Positions 17,983 to 27,881 of a stretch of DNA of 64,000 nucleotides are shown here, piece after piece. The notes beneath the pieces are model-generated. The model saw only the letters and a program-made list of their open reading frames with translations, was not told the origin of the DNA and made no database searches. The position numbers and the translations under genes were made by a program. Source of the DNA: a virus; the IMG/VR virus record IMGVR_UViG_3300042450_002433, positions 62,001 to 126,000 of that record; one strand, written 5' to 3'. The number at the start of each line of letters is the position of its first letter. The stretch's first letter is position 1.

Positions 17983-20900
17983 ATGGCTCGCGAAAGTCAA
18001 ATACAAATACACAGAACTGAAGCAGTAGGTGCAACTCCATCTGGATTAACTTCAGGTGAACTTGCAGTCAACCTTAGAGATCAAAGACTCTTTGTTGGTC
18101 TGTCAAGCGGTGGATATTTAACATTCAATTCAGTTTTCTATACACCACAATTTACTGTTAATGCAGGAAATGGTATTAATGTTCAGGCTGATTCAAATGG
18201 CCCAACAGCAACTCTCTTTGAGGTATCTTTAAATCCTGATATCACGGGACATACACTCAATATCACGGGCAATGCAATTTTTTCAGGATATGACAGCGGT
18301 GTAACTTTCAATGGGCGTGTTTCAATTGGAAATGGTAATGCAGGATGGGGTCTTTATAGAAATCCTGATGCATATAATTTAACTCCATCTTCGGGTGTTG
18401 CAGGACTAGTAGATTTTACAAAAACTATTGCTTCAAGCATAGATTATGCCAATCGGGTTGGTGGAAAGGTTGCAGAACTACTCCCTGCAAATGCATATCA
18501 AGAAGGCAACACTAGTGTCAGAACTGTTCTCGATATAGATTCCATCACAGGCGCAGGAATGTTCCTTGCAAAAGCATATTCAAGCACAGGTCAAGGAAAT
18601 CTCATTGGGCAATATTTGGGAAATCTTGGCGGTGTACCTCCACTATGTTATAAAAATGCACCAGGAGATACCCCACAGACAGCAGTTTGCACTGGATTGG
18701 AACGAGCACTTCTTGTTGAAAATATAAATGTAAATTTTCAAGCATTGGGACTTGTTGATACTCAAATCGGTACTCCATTTAGAACACTCATACAGTATGG
18801 AACATGGATTGATAATGTCCAATCACCATCTGGTCTTGGTGGTGTACCCGCAGCAAGCGGATCATATGAAACGACATTTGACAAATATGTTCGCACGGGA
18901 TATATCCTTCGTGGTGGAACAGGAACATCAGGTGGTGCAACAGGAACATATATTTGGTCTCAGTGGAAGAATCTTGTAGAGACCACAGACGATCTTGGTA
19001 AGTATGGAGTGTCTACCGTCAATGGTGCAACAGGAGATATATCGATTACAGGCGCAGGAAACAATGCTGCTGTAGTTGTTCGAAGTAGTGTTGCAGGAAT
19101 TAATCGTATTGATGCTCGTATTGCAACCAACACAGGTATTACGGGTGTTGCCTCGTTTAGTTCAGTATCCTTCAATGTTGGAGCAACAGGTGTAGTAACA
19201 TTAAAAAATCCCAGCACTTTTTTTGGTGTACAGGGGAATATTGGTGGCAAGGCTGATGTTACTTTGGGAGGCAACTTAACTCTCACAGGATCGGGTTCTA
19301 TTCGCACTGTAGCAACTCAAGACTTCAACGGAGATGGTGTTGATGTAGTATTTGATACTCGTATTGCAACTACAAGTCTTACAGGTGTTGCATCATTTCA
19401 TCCAGGGCACTTTACAGTTACAGATGGTAAGGTTGTTGCATCTTTTTCGGGGGGTGTTACATTCTCAGGTGTCTCAGTATTCTCAAGTGGCTTAAGTGCA
19501 TCTGGTCTTGCTACATTTAGTAATGGTCTGACATCACTAGGTGGTATTCATACTACAGGACTCACTGCAACTACAGCAGTCTTTAATGGTCTTGCTACCT
19601 TTAATAGTGGTTTGACAACTACAGGTCTTGCTAGATTCAATAATGGTCTAACAGCACTAGGTGGTATTCATACGATTGGACTCACTGCAACCACAGCAGT
19701 CTTTAATGGTCTTGCTACATTCAGTAGTGGCTTAAGTGCATCTGGTCTTGCTACATTTAGTAGTGGTCTGACAACTACAGGTCTTGCTACCTTTATTAAT
19801 GGTCTAACAGCACTAGGTGGTATTCACACTAGAGGACTCACTGCAACCAATGGTCGATTTACAGGCAACCTAACTGTTGATGGTAACACTACTAATACAG
19901 GGACACAAACATTCAATGGTGGTATTCAGACCACAGGTCTTACATCAACAGGTGGATTGAGTGCATCGGGATTAGTATGGTTCACCAATGGTCTGACATC
20001 ACTAGGTGGTATTCATACTACAGGACTCACTGCAACTACAGCAGTCTTTAATGGTCTTGCTACCTTTAATAGTGGTTTGACAACTACAGGTCTTGCTAGA
20101 TTCAATAATGGTCTAACAGCACTAGGCGGTATTTCTACGAATGGATTGACTGCAAATATCATTAATGTATCGGACTATATAATATCCACTAACGGAATTG
20201 TGATAGGCAAGGAAATACAAAATGTTTCTATCTTCCCAAGTCCCTCCGCCCCCAACGCTACTGGACTTGTTATTTCTGGTGATATCCAACAAGTCGCCGC
20301 ACTGGCGGCTAATCCAGGAACAACATTTGCAGGAAATGTCTTTGCACCAACGATAAAAGCATCGAACATTGTAAATCAAATTGCATTTGGCAATGCAACT
20401 CTTACTGGTAATGTGTCACTGACAAGCGGATCGAATGTCACAATGACTGTTGTTGGCAATCAAGTTACGATTGCGTCTAGTAGCAGTGTGGGTGGTGGTG
20501 TTACAGGAATTGCATTCGGTGCTAATAACACTACTGCTATTGTTGGACAAGTATCTATCACGGCAGGATCTAATGTCACACTCACTCGTAGTGGTAATCA
20601 GATTACCATTGCTTCTAGTGGAACCATTGCAAATACGGGTGTTACAGGAATTGGATTTGGTCTTGATGCTGGTCTTACAGGAAAGATCAATCTAACAGGA
20701 TCTGCAATAACTGTCTTAGGAAATACAATTACATTTACAAGTGGATCGGGAGGAGTACCGAGTGTTAATGGTAATACAAGTGCAATTACTATCACAGGTG
20801 AAGGGAACAATGCAGCCGTAAGTGTTCGAAGTGCTGTTGCAGGAACTCATCTCATCGATGCTCGTATTGCAACTACAGGTGTTACGGGTGTTGCATCATT

Positions 20901-23730
20901 TGATAGTTCATCGTTTGCAGTTAGTATAACAGGACATACAACGATCAAGTCGAGCGGTATATCTAACACACAACTTGCTAATAGTAGCATTACAGTAAAC
21001 AGTGGAAGTGGGATTTCCGTAAGTGGAACCCCTTCTCTTGGGTCAAGTATTACTGTTAACAATACAGGTGTTACAGGAATTGCATTCGGCAACAACAATA
21101 CTACTGCTATTGTTGGACAAGTGTCCCTCACCGCAGGATCTGGTGTCACACTCACTCGCGGTGGTGTTGGTAATAATGTAATCACGATTGGTGCTAATGC
21201 ATCGGTTGGTGCAACAGGCGATACTGTATGGGGTGATTCGTCTGTACTTGTTGGGGCAGGATCAACATCTGGTGCAATTTGGACGGGTGGTTATATAGCG
21301 GCAACCAACAACAAAAAATTAACTGCAAGGCTTACATCTAGTGTTCGTGTTAGCACTGCTGGTATTCCTGAAGGGATGCCTGGTTATGTCGCCTCAGGGC
21401 AGCAAGGAAACTATGAGGAATCATGGGAACATGGTCTGACAGGAGTTGGATACTTCGATAATGCGTTCTTCACCGTTGATCCCAAATATGGATTGGTAAG
21501 ACTTCGTGGTTCGTTCTTTGCCGCACCTGGTAGTGGATTAAGTGCAGGAGTATCAGGAGATGATGTTGCTACAAGTCTGTTCTTCGATCCAGCAAATCTC
21601 ACTGCATATACAGGCACCTATACCAGCAAAAAAACAAACTTTGTCTTGATATATGACGGAGATGAAACAGGATCTGTCAAGGCAAAAAGAGCATCCATTC
21701 AAAACTTCTTTGCCGAAAATTTTGGACTGATAACAAGTTCAACATTGGGACAATTAACAAATGCCACAAAAAAGACATTTGATGATAATCTTTCGCTTGA
21801 GATCGGTGTTGTCCTCGGTAATGTTGCAGCAGGACAAGAAGGACTTGTTAAGGGTGCAAGTGCATATGCATACATTGAAACCAATACGGTCAGGTCTTTC
21901 AATGGGCTAACAGGGGCAGTCACTGCGGTTGCATCTCTCAATGGATGCACAGCAGCAGTTGTAATAACGGGGTCAGCGTCAGAGATTGAAGTTCTCAATA
22001 CATGTCCAAACATCGTTATTGGTCTTCGCGATAATGTTACGATTTCCAATCTGAATGTACTGAGCGGTGCAACCTTCGGTGGAAACTTTAGTGGTGCTAC
22101 AGGCTCATTCTCTAGACTACTGACTGCAAGTGCAGGTATTAGTGCATCCACTATTACTACAGATTATCTGGTTGTTGCGGCTGGCTCTACATTTGGTGCT
22201 GCTGTTGATCATACATTTGGTTTGTCAAACAGAGGATTGAAGATAAATGCAGGAAAGGGTAATAGCGAAATATTAAGTTATGGAAACGACACTCTTGATG
22301 TAAGTGCTATTGGTGGAAACGGAATTCTAAATTTGTTTGGTGCTGTTGTTACTGTTGGCGATGATGGAAATAATGATGGCACACAAATCATTGTCGATGA
22401 TACTACCCAAACCATAACACATAGTGCAACCCAAGGACATGTATTTAATGGTATTGGATCTTTTAGTGAATTACTGACTGCAAGTGCAGGTCTTTCTGCA
22501 AGTGGTGCAACCTTTGCAAATGACATCAAAGTCAACGGAGTGAATATTGGATTGGGTGCTGGAAATGTTGCGAGCAATCTTGGAATTGGCAAAGGCGCAC
22601 TATCAGGAAATTCAGGAGGACTGTTCAATACTGCTGTTGGAAGCGGTGCCATGGAAATTGGTACTAATTCATATTCGGTTGCATTTGGATTCAATGCACT
22701 TCATTCTTGTACGGGTGGAGGAATCAACAATGTGGCATTGGGATCTAACGCTATAACCACAATATCAACCGCATCTAATAATGTTGCCATCGGTTCAAAT
22801 TCATCACAGTCTCTTGTAGATGGAAGTTATAATGTTTCGATAGGTGGAGAGTCATTACTCAGCAATGCCAATGGAAGTTCGAATCTTGCAATTGGATATC
22901 AGGCACTGAGTACTAATTTCACATCTAATAATATTGGAATTGGATATCAGGCACTCTTTACAAATGATGAAGGGCAACAAAATACTGCAATTGGTAACGA
23001 AGCACTCAAGTCGATTGCAACCACAGGTTCTGCTGAAAGAAATACTGCGATTGGATATCAGGCAGGGCGATGGAAGGGTGCGACTGGCACAAGTGTTATT
23101 ACCAATAAATTGAATACTGCAAATGATTCTATCTTCATTGGTTGGAGAGCAAGATCATCTGCTGATGCACAAACCAATCAGATTGTCATTGGTAATAACA
23201 CAGTAGGTGGCGGTTCTAATACAATTACTATTGGAACAACTGGAACTATAGATGCAACAATTTATGGAAAGTTGCATGGAACAAATGGTGTTAGTGGCCC
23301 AACAGCATCATTTAATAGTTTGACGGTTAGTCAAAATACAACTCTTGGTAGTACTGCTTCAAATACAACCACAATCTATGGCGCAAAGATTGTCAACGAA
23401 TCCATATATTCAAATGGAACTTTGCGTAATGTTGGTATTAATTTTGCAAATGGTCAGGTGCAAACTCTCACAGGAATAGGCACAGGAGCAACGGGCACAA
23501 CTGCAATTTACTTCATGGGAGCACCCGCAACAGGAGCAGGAAATGTAACTCTGCTTGTCACTAATGGTGGAAGCATGACGGGAAATACAACAACATGGGA
23601 AGGAAGAATCAAGTGGCCAGGAGGAGTGAAACCAACATTGTCAACAACAGGAATTGATGTTATCTCCTTTATCACTCCTGATGCAGGAACAACAATCTAT
23701 GGATTCGTTGGAGGGTTGAACTTCTTATGA
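17983..23730 (+). CDS. giant modular tail fibre, 1915 aa
   Basis: The largest gene in the window. Residues 1-45: shared anchor module (PSGLTSGELAVNLRDQRLFVG). Then many 30-60 residue beta modules: 'SGLTTTGLATFSNGLTALGG' repeats (about 485-740), 'AFGNATLTGNVSLTSGSNVT' units, and 'SVNGNTSAITITGEGNNAAV' units. Residues about 1530-1712 contain repeats of NVAIGSNS / NLAIGYQALS / NTAIGNEAL type, the pattern of left-handed beta-roll heads in trimeric autotransporter (YadA-like) adhesins. The C-terminal end is a small beta domain. A trimeric long fibre contacting the host is likely. The stop overlaps the next start (ATGA). Confidence 0.75.
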   Translation: MARESQIQIHRTEAVGATPSGLTSGELAVNLRDQRLFVGLSSGGYLTFNSVFYTPQFTVNAGNGINVQADSNGPTATLFEVSLNPDITGHTLNITGNAIFSGYDSGVTFNGRVSIGNGNAGWGLYRNPDAYNLTPSSGVAGLVDFTKTIASSIDYANRVGGKVAELLPANAYQEGNTSVRTVLDIDSITGAGMFLAKAYSSTGQGNLIGQYLGNLGGVPPLCYKNAPGDTPQTAVCTGLERALLVENINVNFQALGLVDTQIGTPFRTLIQYGTWIDNVQSPSGLGGVPAASGSYETTFDKYVRTGYILRGGTGTSGGATGTYIWSQWKNLVETTDDLGKYGVSTVNGATGDISITGAGNNAAVVVRSSVAGINRIDARIATNTGITGVASFSSVSFNVGATGVVTLKNPSTFFGVQGNIGGKADVTLGGNLTLTGSGSIRTVATQDFNGDGVDVVFDTRIATTSLTGVASFHPGHFTVTDGKVVASFSGGVTFSGVSVFSSGLSASGLATFSNGLTSLGGIHTTGLTATTAVFNGLATFNSGLTTTGLARFNNGLTALGGIHTIGLTATTAVFNGLATFSSGLSASGLATFSSGLTTTGLATFINGLTALGGIHTRGLTATNGRFTGNLTVDGNTTNTGTQTFNGGIQTTGLTSTGGLSASGLVWFTNGLTSLGGIHTTGLTATTAVFNGLATFNSGLTTTGLARFNNGLTALGGISTNGLTANIINVSDYIISTNGIVIGKEIQNVSIFPSPSAPNATGLVISGDIQQVAALAANPGTTFAGNVFAPTIKASNIVNQIAFGNATLTGNVSLTSGSNVTMTVVGNQVTIASSSSVGGGVTGIAFGANNTTAIVGQVSITAGSNVTLTRSGNQITIASSGTIANTGVTGIGFGLDAGLTGKINLTGSAITVLGNTITFTSGSGGVPSVNGNTSAITITGEGNNAAVSVRSAVAGTHLIDARIATTGVTGVASFDSSSFAVSITGHTTIKSSGISNTQLANSSITVNSGSGISVSGTPSLGSSITVNNTGVTGIAFGNNNTTAIVGQVSLTAGSGVTLTRGGVGNNVITIGANASVGATGDTVWGDSSVLVGAGSTSGAIWTGGYIAATNNKKLTARLTSSVRVSTAGIPEGMPGYVASGQQGNYEESWEHGLTGVGYFDNAFFTVDPKYGLVRLRGSFFAAPGSGLSAGVSGDDVATSLFFDPANLTAYTGTYTSKKTNFVLIYDGDETGSVKAKRASIQNFFAENFGLITSSTLGQLTNATKKTFDDNLSLEIGVVLGNVAAGQEGLVKGASAYAYIETNTVRSFNGLTGAVTAVASLNGCTAAVVITGSASEIEVLNTCPNIVIGLRDNVTISNLNVLSGATFGGNFSGATGSFSRLLTASAGISASTITTDYLVVAAGSTFGAAVDHTFGLSNRGLKINAGKGNSEILSYGNDTLDVSAIGGNGILNLFGAVVTVGDDGNNDGTQIIVDDTTQTITHSATQGHVFNGIGSFSELLTASAGLSASGATFANDIKVNGVNIGLGAGNVASNLGIGKGALSGNSGGLFNTAVGSGAMEIGTNSYSVAFGFNALHSCTGGGINNVALGSNAITTISTASNNVAIGSNSSQSLVDGSYNVSIGGESLLSNANGSSNLAIGYQALSTNFTSNNIGIGYQALFTNDEGQQNTAIGNEALKSIATTGSAERNTAIGYQAGRWKGATGTSVITNKLNTANDSIFIGWRARSSADAQTNQIVIGNNTVGGGSNTITIGTTGTIDATIYGKLHGTNGVSGPTASFNSLTVSQNTTLGSTASNTTTIYGAKIVNESIYSNGTLRNVGINFANGQVQTLTGIGTGATGTTAIYFMGAPATGAGNVTLLVTNGGSMTGNTTTWEGRIKWPGGVKPTLSTTGIDVISFITPDAGTTIYGFVGGLNFL

Positions 23731-24569
23731 TTGGAGCAGCAAGAGGTGCACAGGGCAGAAGTTATCAACTTCTTGCAACCAATCAGTTCACCACGGGAGG
23801 AACTCAATCATATTCAATTCCCGCAGGTACCTCATATCTTTCTGTTGAATTGTGGGGAGGTGGTGGAGGTGGTGCGGGAGGACACAGTGTTGGTACTAGA
23901 CCCACAAACTACTATGGCGGTGGAGGCGGTGGAGGTGGTGGATATGCGCGATATACAATGTATGGTGGGCAACCAAATACAGGAACCTTTTTGGGATGTG
24001 CTTTTAATAATTTTGATATGCAAGCAGGAGATTTATTAGTTTTATCTGTTGGTGCTGGCGGCCTCGGCGGAAATGTCGGAGTTGATGGAGTGGCAGGATT
24101 GCAGACTAGTCTTATTAGACATACTCGAAATGGAATAACGGTATTAGATCATGACAGCCTCACATCAGGAGATTTCAATGTATGTTCAGCAAGTTTATTC
24201 TATTCGGTGGTTGCAAATGGAGGTTATGGAGGATTGAAGGCTACAACAGTTCCCAATGGAGGTACTGCTGGAACAATTATCCAAGTCACAAATATTCCTG
24301 ATCGAAGAGAATTGGGATCCGAAGAAGGATTTCGAGGACAGGGAAATAATGGCACATCCACTGCATCGGGTGGTGGTACGGGTGGTAAGGCGGGAGGATT
24401 CACATCATATGCAGGTGGTAACGGAGGTACAGGAGGAGCGGTGGGTGTGGTTGGCATGACAGGCGGTTTCCCTGGAGGTGGCGGCGGCGGCGGTGGATCA
24501 AACGCCACAACAAGAGGTAGAGGTGGTGCGGGAGCAGTCGGATCAATCATCATAAAGGCATACGGATGA
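23727..24569 (+). CDS. glycine-rich fibre tip protein, 280 aa
   Basis: Coupled to the giant fibre by an ATGA overlap. The protein contains several poly-glycine stretches (ELWGGGGGGAGGH near residue 45, YYGGGGGGGGGYARY near 65, and FPGGGGGGGGSN near 250) separated by short variable segments, and begins with a YSIPAGTSYLSVELWG motif. This is the 'glycine-rich domain' architecture of phage receptor-binding tips, including the polyglycine sandwich of T-even gp38-type adhesins. The gene order fibre then tip adhesin fits this. Host recognition is the inferred job, and the segments between glycine runs would be the specificity loops. Confidence 0.7.
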   Translation: MIGAARGAQGRSYQLLATNQFTTGGTQSYSIPAGTSYLSVELWGGGGGGAGGHSVGTRPTNYYGGGGGGGGGYARYTMYGGQPNTGTFLGCAFNNFDMQAGDLLVLSVGAGGLGGNVGVDGVAGLQTSLIRHTRNGITVLDHDSLTSGDFNVCSASLFYSVVANGGYGGLKATTVPNGGTAGTIIQVTNIPDRRELGSEEGFRGQGNNGTSTASGGGTGGKAGGFTSYAGGNGGTGGAVGVVGMTGGFPGGGGGGGGSNATTRGRGGAGAVGSIIIKAYG

Positions 24570-25138
24570 CACATTATGCTGTAAATATTCCTGAAGGTCG
24601 AGTCGGCAATTGGTCGATTCAAAAAGCAACAGGAGATTCTTTTGGATTTGGAGTATCAACTCTTTTCAGTCAAATCTATGGATTTAATCTTACTTGCAGA
24701 GAAGAACCTTATGGCGAATATACATTCTTATGTGTTGATTCGATTGGCCCCATCATGATGGATACAACTCATGAATATGCCGAACATCAGCCACTGTGGG
24801 ACGGCGCAACGGGTGATGTCCTTATTGGAGGATTGGGACTTGGATTTGTGAATCAAAAACTGATGGATAATCCTTTTGTTACTTCGGTAACCATCATAGA
24901 GAAAAATCAAGAAGTAATCGATCTCGTATGGGATCATTGTCCAAAAGATTCTCGATTTACGCTCGTTCATGCAGACATCGATACATGGACACCCCCAAAT
25001 ACATCGCATTGGGACTATGCATGGTTTGATACATGGATTGGGGACAACTCGACTACTCAGGAAGAGTATCCCGAATTCATTCAATCTCGATACGGATCAT
25101 ATTGTGATCAAATCGGAATTTGGAATCAACTTCCTTGA
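24566..25138 (+). CDS. SAM-dependent methyltransferase-like protein (spermidine-synthase fold), 190 aa
   Basis: An ATGA overlap couples it to the glycine-rich protein. Residues 83-122 match class I Rossmann methyltransferases: DVLIGGLGLGF (motif I, glycine-rich loop), VTIIEKNQEVIDL (motif II with acidic Glu112), then 'LVHADIDTW' (Asp137) and 'WDYAWFDTW' (motif IV region, Asp150/Asp155). This order is closest to spermidine-synthase-like proteins. The N-terminal 80 residues could form the substrate lid. The substrate is unknown: it could modify a fibre protein, host glycan or small molecule. An enzyme among fibre genes is unusual. A lost catalytic function cannot be excluded. Confidence 0.65.
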   Translation: MTHYAVNIPEGRVGNWSIQKATGDSFGFGVSTLFSQIYGFNLTCREEPYGEYTFLCVDSIGPIMMDTTHEYAEHQPLWDGATGDVLIGGLGLGFVNQKLMDNPFVTSVTIIEKNQEVIDLVWDHCPKDSRFTLVHADIDTWTPPNTSHWDYAWFDTWIGDNSTTQEEYPEFIQSRYGSYCDQIGIWNQLP

Positions 25139-25175
25139 CTTTTTGGAGAAGTCAATTCTATTGGAAATCCTTCTC

Positions 25176-25182
25176 CTAAATA
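25176..25182 (+). promoter_or_regulatory. T4-like late promoter 6 bases before an ATG
   Basis: CTAAATA ends 6 bases before the ATG at 25189, so transcription would begin at or next to the start codon. No Shine-Dalgarno sequence is present. Confidence 0.6.
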
Positions 25183-25188
25183 TGCTGT

Positions 25189-26124
25189 ATGGCACTATTC
25201 AAAGTCAGAAGAACCATCAAGCCTGGAGTCATCCCAACAGGATTAACCTATGGCGAAATGGCGGTCAATATAACAGACCGCAAGATGTATGTTGGTGATG
25301 CGGGAGGAACCTCGGTAGAAATTCTTGGCGGTTCGGGTGGAGCAGAAACAACATGGTCATTAGCCACCCCAACAACTGCTAGTGATATTGCAGGAATTCC
25401 ACAGGGAACAACCCTCGATATCGGAGAAACTTCAATTTCAATTCTAGAACGAATTCTTTATCCATATCAACAAGTCGCATTTACAAGTCTTACCACAGGA
25501 CTTGACTCATCATATGAGTTGGGTCAGACCGCAGGAAATAGTACCTTTACTGCTTCCTGGAACAGATCGGGCCCAACTGAAAATTGGGTAGCAAACAGCG
25601 CATATTACAGATACAGCGGATTGGTTACGGGCGTAGCCATAACGGGTGGTAGTCCGACTGCGGCATCTGCCTCTGTTTCATACCCCGCATTTAGAGCCAC
25701 CGCCATTGGCTCCAACACACAGACATTTCAGATAACAGGTCAGCAGATAGAAGGAAGCAATCCCGTGTCTCGCAGTACCTCGTCTCGTTGGTGGTCAAAG
25801 ATGTATTGGGGCAAGTCAACCAATGAGGCATTGACAAACCAAGCATTGCTAACAGACGGCAGCGAGACATTGATCACAACCGCATCGTCAGGTAGTGGAA
25901 CCGTCACCACCACGGACACAGGTGGTTACTTCTATCTGTTCATTCACAACTATTACGAGTTGGACACAATCAAACTTGAGGGTTTTGGTGTGTCTATGGC
26001 TGCTCCTGTTAATACTACTTTAGTGACAAATCAACAGGGATTTGAGACAACCTACAAGGTGTATCGCAGTTTCTTTCAACTTCCTGGATCGCTTTCAATA
26101 GATATTACCTACTCAAACGCTTGA
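25189..26124 (+). CDS. tail fibre protein with shared anchor module, 311 aa
   Basis: The start is supported by its N-terminus, MALFKVRRTIKPGVIPTGLTYGEMAVN, which lines up with the anchor modules at 15871 and 17983 (split here: MALFKVRRTIKPG, then VIPTGLTYGEMAVN). After a GGSGG linker a single folded domain covers about residues 60-311, with 'SILERILYPYQQVAFTSL', a region rich in Ser/Thr/Gly strands, 'SRWWSKMYWGKSTN' and a C-terminal 'YKVYRSFFQLPGSLSIDITY'. It is probably a receptor-binding or fibre-associated protein. The promoter places it among near-leaderless transcripts. Confidence 0.65.
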   Translation: MALFKVRRTIKPGVIPTGLTYGEMAVNITDRKMYVGDAGGTSVEILGGSGGAETTWSLATPTTASDIAGIPQGTTLDIGETSISILERILYPYQQVAFTSLTTGLDSSYELGQTAGNSTFTASWNRSGPTENWVANSAYYRYSGLVTGVAITGGSPTAASASVSYPAFRATAIGSNTQTFQITGQQIEGSNPVSRSTSSRWWSKMYWGKSTNEALTNQALLTDGSETLITTASSGSGTVTTTDTGGYFYLFIHNYYELDTIKLEGFGVSMAAPVNTTLVTNQQGFETTYKVYRSFFQLPGSLSIDITYSNA

Positions 26125-26132
26125 TATAGATT

Positions 26133-27863
<1,731 letters not shown>

Positions 27864-27881
27864 ACAGAAACGGAACAAAAT

